NCBI GenBank assembly: GCA_032871835.1
Contig: CM065303.1
Location: 52,738,597 to 52,802,596 of the forward strand
DNA length: 64,000 nt
Reading direction: 5' to 3'
Source of the DNA: Dipteronia dyeriana
Taxonomy: Eukaryota; Streptophyta; Magnoliopsida; Sapindales; Sapindaceae
The position numbers and the translations under genes are program-made. Below the pieces are notes generated by a model, which had not been told where the DNA came from, made no database searches, and saw only the letters and a list, made by a program, of their open reading frames with translations. This document shows positions 23,417 to 35,224 of the stretch, piece by piece; the stretch's first letter is position 1, and every line of letters starts with the position of its first letter.

Positions 23417-24219
23417 TGTTAGGTTTTAGTTCGTATTCTTAAGTGAATCCAATGTTAATCAAACAAGACTCAACTGATGTGGAGCTTCCTGAAGACGTGG
23501 GATAACATTTGGAAGTTAAAGATGTTGTTTGAGGGAGGTTTGAAGACGAAGAAGAACAAATGGAAATAAGAAAGGTGTTTTCTTCTGGAAGTTCTTGTGC
23601 TAATCAGATTAGGAAAGTCTTGTACTTAAAAGAAAATGATTTCTTTTAAACAATAAGATTTGTCATAAATAGGAAATAGTATTTATGTGAAACAAGCAAT
23701 TCTTATACGTTTAGAAGTAGGATTTCCTTTTATCTTTAACTCCATGTAATTCATATAAGCAGACCATAATAGCTAGGCTATTTGTGTGGAGCAAAAAGAA
23801 CACCGTATAACATCAGAGAGTGGAGAGATCCGGGTGAGAGACCGGTGGGAATATCCGAGAAGGGATCAAAGAAAATATCAGTGGATCAAGTTAGAGATCC
23901 GTGTGTGATATTCAGGGGAGACCTATGGGATATTGTGGGGTTCTTGGTGAGGATCTTGTGAGCGTGGTTTAGGGTTTGGGTGTGAGAGAGAATCCTAGAA
24001 TATATGGTTGTAACAACTTATCATATAGTGGATTTTTCTCTGTCATCCTAACAGCCTGTGGTTTTTTTACCCGATTTGGGTTTTCCACGTATATCTTGTG
24101 TTGTGATTGGTTTATTTTCTCTCATCTATTTTTCTACTATTGACGTTATTAATTGCTATGAGTTATGGACATATATTAGGCACGATGATTCCACGATCAT
24201 CAATCCAAAATCCCCAACA
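23417..24219 (+). repeat. Solo LTR of the TRIM/LARD family
   Basis: About 803 bp, TGTTAGG...CCCCAACA. It matches the reverse complement of the LTRs at 13924-14761 and 15528-16363, including the GATCTCTCC and TACACGTGG-side segments. Flanks are ATTTG (23412-23416) and ATTTA (24220-24224), a near 5-bp duplication. A solo LTR arises by recombination between the two LTRs of one element. Confidence 0.82.
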
Positions 24220-24224
24220 ATTTA

Positions 24225-25827
24225 TTTGTTTAGTTGTGAGATTTATGTTTATTTTAATTAAGTGTTTATGAGATGATTTTTAATAATATTTTAGAATTAC
24301 TTTATATATTATATCATATTCATTGAGTTATATATTTATTATTTTAATAAATAATTTTTTTAACATATTTTAATAAATGGGTGAATAGGGTGGGAAGGAG
24401 GAAAACATATCTTGCCCCGTTCAACCTTCCCCACACCACCCCCAAAAGTGAAAACCCAATCTAATCTTTCCATCTCTCAAGCCTCTCTCTCTCTCTCTAT
24501 CAGATCATTTCTCGCACGCCTAAGGTGATTCCTAAAATATATGAGCGTGTATTTTTATCCCGCAAGTGCACAAATCATTACATGGTAGCATAGCACTAAG
24601 TACAGGTCATTTACATATAGAGTGTTTCCGTCTAACTATCTCTGGCTAAAGTATCATTCAAAGCAATATAAATAGAACATGGAAATGATGAGAATGGTGT
24701 ATGTGTGAAGTGTAAGCATAATGCAAAGTGTGTGATGGCCTGTGAGCAAAATAACCTAAAACTCAGTATGAAAGTAATCGGGTGCATGCATTCCTAAATT
24801 ACGCTACTCCTAAGCTAAATTTAACTACTCTTAAAGGTAACACACATGAATTACGAAAATAAAACATGGCAACGAAAGCTTGGGCAGATTGGAGAGATGC
24901 AAGATAGTGGTCACTCTAGGGAAATGCGTTCACCATAACAAAATACACATCATATTGATTATTAAACATTAAGCACATTCAATTCAAGTTTTAGGGTTTG
25001 TTCTAATCATGATTACGGTAATTACCGAGATCAGTTCATCACTCACCCAAGGTTAAGGAATGAGCAATTGTGTCTTTAAGTCAAAGACTCATTAAGTACA
25101 AGAACATATAACCAAAGCATACTCTAGCAAGGTCATGTAGAAAGACAAGCTTATCAAATTCAATAAAGCTAAATAATCAAGACCCATGCATAATTGTTCA
25201 ATCAATACATGAATCATAACTCTCCGGTAATCAAATCACACATTGCATGTAAACTTAAATCATCCATCAACATATAACCAAGAATAAGACACTACTTTAA
25301 ACTACTTCAAATTACTCTAAACTACTTTTACACTAGTCTAAGCCTCATTCAAAGCTACACATCAAGTTTCAATCATCCATCCATAAGCATGCATAGATAA
25401 GATACTTAATCACAATAATCACAAGGAATAAGACAAGACCCAACTCAAATTAATGTTAAGCAAATACATAGAAAAGCTCAAGTGTAGGTTTACAAATTCC
25501 AAAATGAGGATTACACATTAAAGATAAGAAAAATAATAAGAACCCATGAAGAAAATCTCATCCAGGAACATCCCCCTTCATTGTTGATGGATGGCTCATT
25601 TTTGTTCATGAGAACCCTATTTTTTCCTTTCAAACTTTTTCAATGATGGTTGGAGGAAGTGTAGAAGGTCACAATGGTGATGCTCCCATGAAGGAAAACC
25701 TCCATGGGGAGCTTAAAGCTTCTCTCTCAACTTATTTGGGGAAGAAGATGAATATTTGGTCTTTGGATGTTTGGGAGTCCTTGTAATTTCGACCAAAGAG
25801 GGATATATGTATATATAGTCTTTCTAT
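24225..25827. other. Repeat-like intergenic sequence, unclassified
   Basis: No coding region. A CT run lies at 24486-24500. The stretch from about 24541 (TTTTTATCCCGCAAGTGCAC) has the look of dispersed plant repeats, but I cannot define ends or class. Confidence 0.35.
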
Positions 25828-25982
25828 TATCAGTTCGAACTAATATAAAATATAATAGTTTCTTACATGTGGACTATTGGATTTAAAAGATGCTTTGACA
25901 AGTGAATACAACCAAGTCCAAGCATTTAAATCTAATGGCTCATATATAAGGAACTGATATATCTTATATCAGTTCTAACTGG
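25828..25982. mobile_element. Small foldback MITE, copy 2
   Basis: The ends TATCAGTTCGAACTAATATAA and TTATATCAGTTCTAACTGG are inverted. The inner ACATGTGGACTATTGGAT and GCTTTGACAAGTGAATAC resemble the element at 10428-10580. Confidence 0.6.
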
Positions 25983-26094
25983 CAATAGAATTTTTATTTG
26001 TTTATATATATTTGTGTATGTGTGTGTGTAAGAGAGGGGCCTGGGCAAGATTTGGAATGGGAAATACCAAGATGCCTTTGTAAATTCACATGTT

Positions 26095-26400
26095 TTTCAA
26101 ACTTGGCGGGCTATGTGTGACCTCTTAGTGCGGGTTGTAGCTTACACTGACAGCTTGTACATTCTAGTGTGACTTGGTGATACGGGTTGCAGCTTGCAAT
26201 GATAGCTTGAACAATTCAATTCATTGGTGGTGTGGGCTGAAGTTTGCACATTTTTCTGATGTTAGGTGTGGTTTCGGGAGTGCGGCTTCCTTCTTGCACT
26301 GATCTTCTTGTACAACCTACAAAAGGTCGGTGCAACTTGGTAGTGCGGCTTCTTGCCCACACTTTTATCCGCACTTCGCTTTTAAGTTTGAATAATTGCC
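26095..26400 (+). repeat. Degenerate tandem repeat, TGCGGGTTGCAGCTTGCA type
   Basis: About five diverged units of roughly 60-70 bp, each with a version of GGTG.TGCGGGTTGCAGCTT and TGATAGCTTGTACAA. No protein recognised in any frame. Confidence 0.6.
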
Positions 26401-28536
26401 CTTTTTCTTCATTTCCTCACTTTAAGCTCAAACACTGTCTTTAGGGAACTTTTATTACACAAGTCTCAAATACATGTCATATACATAAAAACACTAGAAA
26501 ACGAGTACAAAAGCTAGGAAATGGAGGCTTAAAATAGATACATAAATGTGATGATCACTCTCTCACTCTTCTCTTTCTTCTATCTCTTAAAATTGGTGGA
26601 ATGGGTGTACTTGATTTTTGGTGAAATTAATTGTGTTTGAAAATGTTGTTAGGGAGCTTGAAAAAAAATAGATAGAGATCCTCCACCGGTGTTAGGTCTC
26701 TAGTTTGATGTTAGGGTTGTGGGTTATGAATTGGAGATGAATAGTGATGATGAAGTTTTTATGTGTGGGATTGAGTTATAGATCGAAGAGATATGGAAAA
26801 ATTTCCAAATCTCTTCAAATGTTTTTTTTTAAAGGGATCTGGAAATCTCTCAAGATCTCTTTAAAGGTTTTTTATAATTGTTTTTTTATTTTATATATTT
26901 TTCCATATTTCTTATGTCATGTGATATAGATAATCGTAAGGGATTTAAAAAAAAAAAATTGAGAGCATTATGGACGATTTGGGCAATTTTTGCCGTTTTA
27001 ATTTTTAAGTCTGTTTTCAAAATTCATGATTTACGGTTTCCTTTTCTGGGTGGTTTATGTAATTATGACAGCTAGGATTGGCCTCTTACGGTGCCCTTTT
27101 CCCCTCTGACGGTCTTGCCATCGGTGGGGAATGCCGAAAATGGTGATTCCTTGGTGCAATCCTCGAGTCGATTTCCATATTTTTTATAAAAGTTTTGTTG
27201 ATTTCCATGTACATGAAGGATTCTTTGATCGTAATCCAAAAACCGATTCGAAATCATAGTTTGAAGGTCGGAGAATGGTCGAAAAACGTGAGGGTGACAC
27301 GAGGGAAAAGAAGGCCCCTTGCACCCCTTTCCCGTGGAGGCACGTGGCCCCCACTAGAAGAAGTGCCCTCTGCCCCGGTGGAGGCCACATGCCACCATGG
27401 TATGCAAAGGTGGCAACCCCTCATTGGTGGACTTATTTTCCTCCTCTCTCTTTCATTTAAATATTTTTTCCCTCCCACATTTCATTCTAAGAAAAAAAAT
27501 TGAAAAATTTATAAATAAAATTTCTCTCAAACTTTATCATCTTCCAAACACCATATTTCACTCATTTGGAGTCTGTTTTCAGTGATCCAAGTTTGAGAAT
27601 CTTTGTCTACCAGTCCTCTATCATTTCCAAAAGATCTTGAGGTCATTTGAAGAATATCTATTGTAGCTTCACTCTTAAAAATGAAACTGCATGTTTTTTT
27701 TTCTTAGGGTATTGACAATTACCTTGAGTTTTGTTCTTCAATTCTTCAATTACCTTGAGTTTTATTCTTCTATATGTGTATGTTTGATGTATAAACATTG
27801 ATTAGAGTTAGAGATTCTAATGAAGCTAGATTGTGCTTAAATAGACTTGTATGTTGAGTTAGGTTTCCTAAAACCTATGTTTTCACATGTTTGAGAGTTG
27901 TATTGTGCTAGCTTTTAATCTAGGGTTATTTGTGTGTTGATTGATCTTATGTTAACAATTGATAGCCTTTATATGTTCTAGATCTTTTAAATTAAATATT
28001 TATAGGAATAGCACATTTGTTTATATATATATATATATATATATATCCTAATAGAATTTAATTGGTTATCTTGAGAATACATGCTTTAAATGTTTGCTAG
28101 AGATTTATATTGATCATATTAATTGACTCTAGAATTTTTAGTTGTTTGAACAAAATCTATGTCTTTCGTGTGTGTGTTAGGTGTTTCATATACTCTAGGT
28201 TGTTTGTTCATGTCATAAGATCTAGATAAACTTGTTTTGTGCATTTAAATGAATATGTCTAGTTCTTTATGAAATGTGTTTAATCCATATATTTCATTTG
28301 TACATGCATCATTTGTATGATTGCATTGTTTTAAGGATTGTAAACTAGAAAATCACATTTTGCGTTATCATTTTCATTTCTAGTTTCCATAGGATATATT
28401 TATCATATATTCTATATTGCATGTGTTTGCATCATTTTCATTTCACTTAGATCATTTGTCTTGCAAAAGGTAGAAGTCTCATATTGGAGTGTGTATCTTC
28501 GATTTGAGAAAGAAGTCTTTGCTAGGATCAAGATTA
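26401..28536. other. Intergenic sequence with GC-rich patch and TA run
   Basis: No gene seen. 27280-27415 is notably GC-rich (repeated GTGGAGGCCAC/GTGGCCCCC-like words) and open in several frames, which reflects composition rather than coding. A TA run lies at about 28021-28045. Probably remnants of a dispersed repeat. Confidence 0.4.
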
Positions 28537-28622
28537 AGGAGTCTTGGCTAGGGTCGGGGTGATCCGGATAGCTAAGCAAGGAGTCTTGACTAGGGTTGTG
28601 GTGATCCGGATAGTCAAGCAAT
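28537..28622 (+). repeat. Tandem duplication of about 42 bp
   Basis: Two near copies of AGGAGTCTTG(G/A)CTAGGGT..GGTGATCCGGATAG; a shorter, diverged third version may precede them. Confidence 0.75.
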
Positions 28623-30318
28623 GAGGCAAAACTTTCATTAGTAAAAGGCTTGTGGGTAGGATAGGAAGGATATCCAATAGGAAGTGTATCATGTGGATTA
28701 GTCACTTATGAGGGTGTACTTTTATCTAACTAGTGAAAGTTGTTTTACCGGTGGTTGTGGTATCAACTCGTGGATGTTTCCTCTTAGAAGGTTTTGTCAT
28801 TCAAAAATCATGTATTCAATTTCTCTATACCTATCTCTTTGATATTCGTATATGAGTTGTTGAATATCTTTTTTGGAACTTTAGTGATTGATATTTTTTA
28901 TAAGAACAAGATTTTTATATATGTGAATGCTAGTGCTCAATAGCTTATATACAAAGTGAGATTTTATCATATGCAAATTATAGACTATGTTGGCTTTGCT
29001 TGACTAAGTATGTCCTTCATTAATATATGTGTGTGTGTGTGCATTTGCTTAATAAATTGTTATATAAGCTATCTAAAAGGACAAACTTTTGTTTGTTTCA
29101 AGAGACTGAAAAGAGGTATAAAAACCTATTCACCCCCCCTAGGTTAGCTGAAAGCAAATTAACTGTGTTTGTATTTTTAAATTCTCATGCCCCTTTATTG
29201 TCTGCTACATTCAAATGGGTTTGAGGTTGAATCATATTATTTTTATTTTTATTTTTATGTACCTCTTACAATTGTTTTTTTTATACCTAAGATTTTTTCC
29301 GTTGGTTCTACTTTTTTATCTAGAAATAATGAATTGAGTTCTTAAAAGCATTTTGGACGCCACCGCTATTGAAATAGCCTAAGGGCATATCGGTTGAAAT
29401 AGATTCGTCTTTTTGATCAATATTCAAAACCCTTTTCCCAAACTATACAAGCTTCTTTGAAAGCGTTTTTTGGTGTTTATGTCTTAAAGCTTGTAACATG
29501 TAAATGCTATAAAAACATGAATAAAAGAAGTTAATTTTTCATTCTATACATAATTTGTTAACATCTGTACGCTTAAATAATGTGTGCAAAATATCCAAGA
29601 TTGTAGGATGTAATCTCATGCTGAGTATATCATAAGTGTCATACACAGCCAGATTCAGTTTGAGGCATGCAATCTAAAGATTCCGTAGAGAGCAAATAAA
29701 GCTGGATACTTGTTTGTGGTTAATCTACAGCTCCATTCCGTAATGTACGATGATTTTATCCTAGACTACTCATGTAGTGGTATTGGAATGGAGATACCTT
29801 ATATGATAAAATCATATAGGATAAAACCACAATCTATATAAATCTCTCAGTAAGATCCATTAAATGAAGAGATTCATATATATCAACAAATGATGGTTGT
29901 ATATCGGTTATCTTAATCATGAGTGTCTTACTGACTCCTTCAGATTAGATTGTGGCTTTGACATACCATAGGTGAGATCGGAGTAATATTCCCAATCAAT
30001 AGCTCCATATCTTGGAGTCATGGTTTAGCTTATGCCTGGGAAGGCTTGCACACAATAGATGAATCCACTTCTTCTTACGAGAAGTAGATGAGTAATTCCA
30101 TTAAGAGTTGATTCGGGGCTTGAACAATTAAGAGCACTCTTCTTCTTCTGTAATGGAAAATATGATATAATTGTTCATTAGAGAATCAATGGTACTTAAA
30201 GGAAAATATATAATTAGAGAGGTATAACAGACTTTATGACCCGACTCTAATTATAAACTACTAGTAGATGATCATACCATATATAATAGCTATAACGATG
30301 AACAATGAGATTTCAATA
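28623..30318. other. Intergenic sequence
   Basis: No gene seen. The segment around 29110-29150 (AACCTATTCACCCCCCCTAG) looks like sequence seen near ends of plant retroelements, but ends and class cannot be set. 29600-30300 has no open frame of note. Confidence 0.4.
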
Positions 30319-30326
30319 TGTGTAAT

Positions 30327-30731
30327 TAGAGGTGTCCACGGTTCGGTTAAACCGTTATAAACCAAACCGAAACCGTCTTCCAAACTGTAACCAAAACCGA
30401 ACCGTAACAGTCGGTTATGAAACCGGTTCCCCAGCGGTTCGGTTACGGTTATCCAATCCCAAAAAATGTCTCAAACCCGGCGGTTTAACCACCGGTTTTG
30501 GTATATTTTATTTTTTTAAAAAAAAACTAACCAATAGAATTGCGACACGTGGCAATTCATTTGCAAAAAAAAAAACCAACCGTAACCGAAACCGAACCGT
30601 AACCGCTAAACAGGCAGTTACGTAACCGAACCAAATCGTCCCCCTTCGGTTACTGTTACGGTTACGGTTAGACCATTTTACAGAACCAAAACCGATGGCT
30701 CGTAACCAAAACCGAACCGTGGACACCTCTA
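30327..30731. mobile_element. hAT-type MITE, 405 bp
   Basis: Perfect inverted ends TAGAGGTGTCCACGGTTCGG and CCGAACCGTGGACACCTCTA. An exact 8-bp duplication TGTGTAAT lies outside both (30319-30326, 30732-30739), the size typical of hAT. The interior is built from many AACCGAACCG/CGGTTTCGG-like words in both directions, so it is self-complementary over much of its length. Open frames in it are composition artefacts. Confidence 0.92.
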
Positions 30732-30739
30732 TGTGTAAT

Positions 30740-31226
30740 ACATCTGCAGTTTCGAGAGTGTAACCTTTCGCTTTAGTGGAGTAACTCTGAGGTTAATAAT
30801 AATGGAATATTAATTGAAAAGTTTAATTAATATTTTTAAGTATTATTGAAGTACAAAATTATGGATCCATTAGGTACCCTAACTAGCCTTTTATGATTAT
30901 TGATAACAAGGGTCACGGTTAAATTAATTGGATAGTCCCATTAATTTAGTTACAAAAGAGATACGAATAAATTCAGGGAACTAATTAAATAATAAGATTA
31001 TTTGATTAGTATATTAATAATTGAATTATATTAATAATTGAAAATTATTAATTATTTAATTATTAATAGGAGGTTACAGGTTCGAACCATAACTGATACA
31101 TAAGGATTAAAAAAATAATATAGATTATTTTAATCATAGAGATCACTGGTTCAAGTCCTAGTGGTGACCAAATTAAACTAGGATTTAGAATTCTACTTTG
31201 ACTTGGTCTACTTAACCCTAGGATCT

Positions 31227-31263
<37 letters not shown>

Positions 31264-31286
31264 AGAAAACAAAAACAAAAAAGTAA
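30740..31286. other. Intergenic sequence with tRNA-like boxes and a TA run
   Basis: GGTTACAGGTTCGAACC (about 31073-31089) and CACTGGTTCAAGTCCTAGTG (about 31144-31163) resemble Pol III box B / T-arm sequence and may be SINE remnants. A TA run lies at about 31229-31257. No gene. Confidence 0.4.
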
Positions 31287-32162
31287 GGCTCTATCATGTA
31301 GTTATTTTTCAATCCGTTTTCGTTTTTATTTTTCAAAAACGACTTCGAATTCACATTCGTTAACCGTTTTTCATTTTATTTTCAAAAAACGAAAAACAAA
31401 ATCAGTGTTAATAGTGAAAAAATTTGAAAAACACTAAATACATGTTTTCTTTGTTTTTGTTTTTGTTTTTCACTTTTTTTATTTACTTTTTTTACTTGTT
31501 TTTTCTTCTTCTTTTATATCATCTTCTTTGATCCTCTTATTCTTCTTCTCTGAACCTTCTTCTTCTTCTCCGAACCTTGTTATTCTCCGATACTCTTTTT
31601 CTTCTTCTCTAACCCTCTTCTTCTCCTTTTTCTTCTCTGATCATTTTCCTTCTTCGATCATCTTCCTCCTCTTCTTCTTCGATCTTCTTCTTTTCTTTTT
31701 TCTTTTGTTCTTCTTCTTGACCAACCTGGTTTCCTTTCTTTTTCTTCTGTTATATATATATATATATATCTTATTGTTATTTATCTTTATTAAAGTAATA
31801 CTTAATTATAATTTAAGAGTTTAATTTTGATTAATTGATTAATTGATTTTTTTTAGTAATTTATGATGTGTTATTTTTGTTTAATTTAAAAATTATATTA
31901 CAAAAATTATATTGGTTAATTAGTCAATTTGTTTATAATTGTAATAATATTAAACAAATGTAAAAATTGATATTTCAAATTTTGATAGTTTTCACTTTTC
32001 AATTAACCTACCAGACGCGTTTTTTCCGTTTTCATTTTCAAATTACATCGTTCAATATATGCTACCAGACGCGTTTGCAGAATTCGAAATTGAAACCAAA
32101 AATACTGTTTTCATTTTTTTTTTTGAAAAACAACAACTGAAAAATGTTTACAGGATGAGCCC
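31287..32162. mobile_element. Possible TIR element
   Basis: The left end GGCTCTATCATGTAG..ATTTTTCA and the reverse of the right end GGGCTCATCCTGTAAACATT are similar. The flanks just inside share GTTTTC/GAAAAC-rich words, and GCTACCAGACGCG-type words occur near the right side. The interior is CT-rich (31500-31740). No target duplication found. Confidence 0.4.
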
Positions 32163-32534
32163 TACCTAATATAGAGAGAAAGGGTTCAACAAAAAGATAA
32201 AAAAAAAGAAGAGTATTTTTTGTTTTCTTTTGGGAGCCATCCAAACACATAAGAAGAGGGCAAGGTGTCGTCTTCTTGTTCCATGTAACTTCCATCTAGT
32301 CTTGTCTGTATCCGTGACCTGCCCACACACAAGATATCAGATCGCGGGTCATAGCTTGGAAGACTTGGTAGTGAAATCAGAATTAAAGTTTCAAGAGAAC
32401 AATCAGGTATACTTTAAGTTTTTTATTTATTCGAGTATATACAAAAATTGGTTTAAAAAATATGTTTTCTAAAAGAAAAGTTTTGAAACCTATATATATT
32501 TCGTTGTTCAATTTTTATCAAAACCTTAATTTTT
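32163..32534. other. Intergenic sequence, left flank of the plastid insertion
   Basis: No gene recognised. The stretch 32300-32405 ends in AATCAG/GTATAC and reads open, resembling an exon edge, but I recognise no protein. Confidence 0.35.
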
Positions 32535-32592
32535 CTTCCATAAGCATACGGCTTTATGAATGTAGATGATGATATTTTATACTGATTGATCT

Positions 32593-32677
<85 letters not shown>

Positions 32678-33589
32678 AAGTACCGCATGAGTGGATATAT
32701 AGAATCCAAATATGTTGAATCACTCATGTTCTAATTTTCTACATCCTATTAAGTCATCATGTTTCTTTATCTGGCTTATGTTCTTCATGTAGCATTCAGA
32801 CCGAATGACTCTATGAAATTACGTCAATACTTTCACACATTATGGGTAACGTAGGAGATGTCTCTATTTTTCCCCTAGGAAATCTTTATAATTACCACTG
32901 TTTAGCTTTCAATTCATCTCTAATCATCAAATCAAATGTGAATAACATGTCTTCCTCTCTTTAAAACAAGAGGCACTTTTGGTTCTGTCGGCACCTGAAA
33001 CAATTTTGTCTTCTCCATATTACTATATCTCTAAGTCAATAATTTTATATGAGGAACTACTGAACTCAATCTTGTTGTCGTTACTCTTCAGTTTTCTATT
33101 AAGGTCTATCCTGTAGAGGTACTCAAATTGGATCGTTGATCGATTTCTAGGTTTTGTCGTAAACCTAATTAGTTACTTCCAATTACATAAATCAATAGTT
33201 CAAAACGCACTGAAAGATAGGACATTTCCTATTTTTGTATGAACTTATGTACTAGAAACAATGGTATCTCCAATTATACCTCATTTGGGGTGTAAAGTAT
33301 ATCTCTTCTCACCATCCCCACAGTGTATGAGACAAATGTATGCCTTTCGATTAAGGTCGTATTCTATGGTTACGTATGTCTTTTTCATTCCGTCGAAAAT
33401 CGATTTTACAGTATAGACACTTATGACCTCCCCATTTATGCCCCGCGACCATGATTCCTCTCGCATACGACATTTACCACAATGTTGTTGTCCATATATC
33501 AAATTATTTTGGGGATTGGATTTCACTTGACTCTCCATGGCTCCATTACGTGTGCTCAGGGTAGAAATTTTATATAAATATGTAGCCAT
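32535..33589 (-). pseudogene. rpl2: Plastid-derived rpl2 fragment (exon 1 and part of group II intron)
   Basis: rpl2 encodes ribosomal protein uL2 of the plastid large subunit. Exon 1 runs from the ATG at 33589 to about 33199; it reads [27 protein letters not shown] and [17 protein letters not shown], close to plastid uL2, but has several differences and stops after LHPK and near VSST. The intron follows to about 32535, recognisable by its order of conserved words such as TAATTAGGTTTACGAC and AGCCGTATGC on the minus strand. Exon 2 is absent. It adjoins rpl23 with the usual short spacing. Not expected to function in the nucleus. Confidence 0.9.
32599..32675 (+). repeat. (AT)n microsatellite inside the plastid-derived segment
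   Basis: About 77 nt of uninterrupted AT alternation, with a shorter TATATAA lead-in, lies inside the rpl2 intron copy between CTGATTGATCTTAT and AGAAGTACCGCATGAG. The plastid intron as I know it has no such run there, so it probably grew after transfer. Confidence 0.9.
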
Positions 33590-33609
33590 GCTCTTAAGTA
33601 TTTTAATTT

Positions 33610-33891
33610 AAGTTCTTTTCTTCTAAGAAGTGGAATAGAATAACCAGGTTGAAACATAATGATCATACGTTTGTAATGCATTGTATGTCCCATAATGGAT
33701 CTCATTCTTCTACCCTTTTGGGGGAGTTGATGACTATTCATTGCTATTGCCTTGACACCAAAAGACGAGTTCGATCCAATGCTTTATTTCTGTTCTAGTT
33801 GATCCTAATTCGACAGTAGAAATATATATCGATTTTTCCCCAATAATCGAATACTTTTGGCTGTAAATACTGCATATTTGATTTCATCCAT
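33610..33891 (-). pseudogene. rpl23: Plastid-derived rpl23, decayed
   Basis: Ribosomal protein uL23 of the plastid. From the ATG at 33891 it reads [14 protein letters not shown], later [14 protein letters not shown], then in another frame [18 protein letters not shown] and [17 protein letters not shown]. So the product is split by a frameshift near 33745 and lacks the normal terminus. The length matches the usual gene of about 93 codons. It lies immediately upstream of rpl2 as in plastid genomes. Confidence 0.9.
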
Positions 33892-33954
33892 AAATTTATT
33901 TTCTTCCCTATGAGTTCAAGTCTTAATAAGAAGACTAGTTCTTTCACATTTTTT

Positions 33955-35224
33955 TCCCACCAAGAACATTTAATCAAACTCTTAGATCCAGAATTTTGAA
34001 TATCTTACACACAATTCACAGGTTCAACAAGCAATCAATATTTCGTGTAGTACTATTTGTAGTAGTGATCCTTATATATCGTATTAACAATCAAAATCTG
34101 ATCACAAGAAAAAAATCTCTGATTAACGGGGCTTCTTTCTATACATATGAATTCCATATGACCCATAAAAGATACATTGGAAGAATCTTTTGGGTCTTCC
34201 AATATCAATATGTTGATTGCTTCGTTCCTGGATCTTCAAAAAGGAAAAAAGATCTTAGAGATCTTTTTCCTGGATTTGAAAGAGATTACTTGGGTTCACT
34301 CAATAACTAACAAGTGTATCATGCCTGAATCTAAACTAGGGTTCATGGTGGTGTAGGAACTGGCTCGGAAAAAAGATGAAATCTGGTTGTAAGATATCCA
34401 ATGAAACTGTCACTGGAATTGAGATCTCAGTCAAAGAGAAAGATATCAAATATCTAGAGTTTCCTTTTGTATACTATGTGGATGATCCGATCCGCAAAGA
34501 CCATGGTTGAGAATTGTTTGATCGTTTTTCTCTAAGTAAGAGGTGAAACATAATCAACTTGAATTCAAGATAACTATTCGAAATCTTAGTGAAAGACTCA
34601 ATTTGTTATCTCATGTTTGCTTTTCGTGAAAAAAAATACCAATTGAAGTGGATGGCTTCTTCAAACAACAAGGAGTTGGGTCAACTATTCAATCAAATGA
34701 TATCAAGCATTTTGCCCATCTCTTCTCAAGAAACAAGTGTGCTGCTTCTTTACAAAATTGTGCTCAATTTCATATGTGGCAATTCCGCCAAGATCTCTTC
34801 GTTAGTTAGGGAAAGAATCTGTACGAATTGGATTTTTTGAGTAAGATATCGAGAGAGGATTGGATTTGCTTAGACAATGTGTGGTTGGTAAACAAGGATC
34901 GAGTTCTTAGCAAGGTACAGAATGTATCATCAAATATTTAATATGATTCTACAAGATCTAGTTTCGTTTAAATAACAGATTCTAGCCAATTGAAAGAATC
35001 TTCTGATCAATCCAGAGATCATTTCGATTCATTTAGTAATGAGGATTCTGAATATCACACATTAATCAATCGAAGAGAGATTCAGCTACTAAAAGAAAGA
35101 TCAATTCGTTGGGATTCTTTCTTTCTACAAATGGAACGAACAAAGATAGAATCAGACTGATTCCTTAAATGCCTTTCTTGATATTCCTCAATGTTTCGGA
35201 TATTCTCAGAACGTGAAAGACAGA
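33955..35224 (+). pseudogene. ycf2: Plastid-derived 5' ycf2 fragment, decayed
   Basis: ycf2 encodes a very large plastid AAA-type protein linked to protein import. The copy begins near the family's early PR(I/W) segment (ACTCTTAGATCCAGAATTTT) and continues through VVILIYRINNQN and [16 protein letters not shown]. Later it reads [18 protein letters not shown] and [17 protein letters not shown], fading near 35224. Frameshifts and stops are frequent (TAG after the early [11 protein letters not shown] region, TAA after NVSSNI). Only about the first fifth of the gene is present. Confidence 0.88.

Larger units (their letters stand above)
32535..35224. other. Nuclear plastid DNA insertion (NUPT): rpl2 - rpl23 - ycf2
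   Basis: About 2.7 kb matches, in order, the plastid inverted-repeat region: rpl2 intron and first exon, rpl23 (both minus), then the 5' part of ycf2 (plus). In plastids trnI-CAU lies between rpl23 and ycf2. Here only about 65 bp separates rpl23 from recognisable ycf2 and no tRNA is seen, so that part was deleted, perhaps with the ycf2 start. All frames carry stops and small indels, so it is an old, non-functional insertion. A TA microsatellite has expanded within it. Confidence 0.92.

Noticed and set aside
27184..27503. Several overlapping frames on both strands
   Set aside because: Open because the patch is GC-rich; no frame shows a domain or plausible start context.
30332..30726. Arg/Asn-rich frames on both strands
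   Set aside because: They lie wholly within the hAT MITE and reflect its repeated AACCG words.
31528..31824. Ser/Phe/Leu-rich 98-codon frame
   Set aside because: CT-rich low-complexity sequence inside a possible TIR element; no domain.
33281..33891. rpl2 and rpl23 as working nuclear genes for plastid proteins
   Set aside because: Frameshifts and stops, no second rpl2 exon, no transit peptide; the order is that of a plastid fragment.
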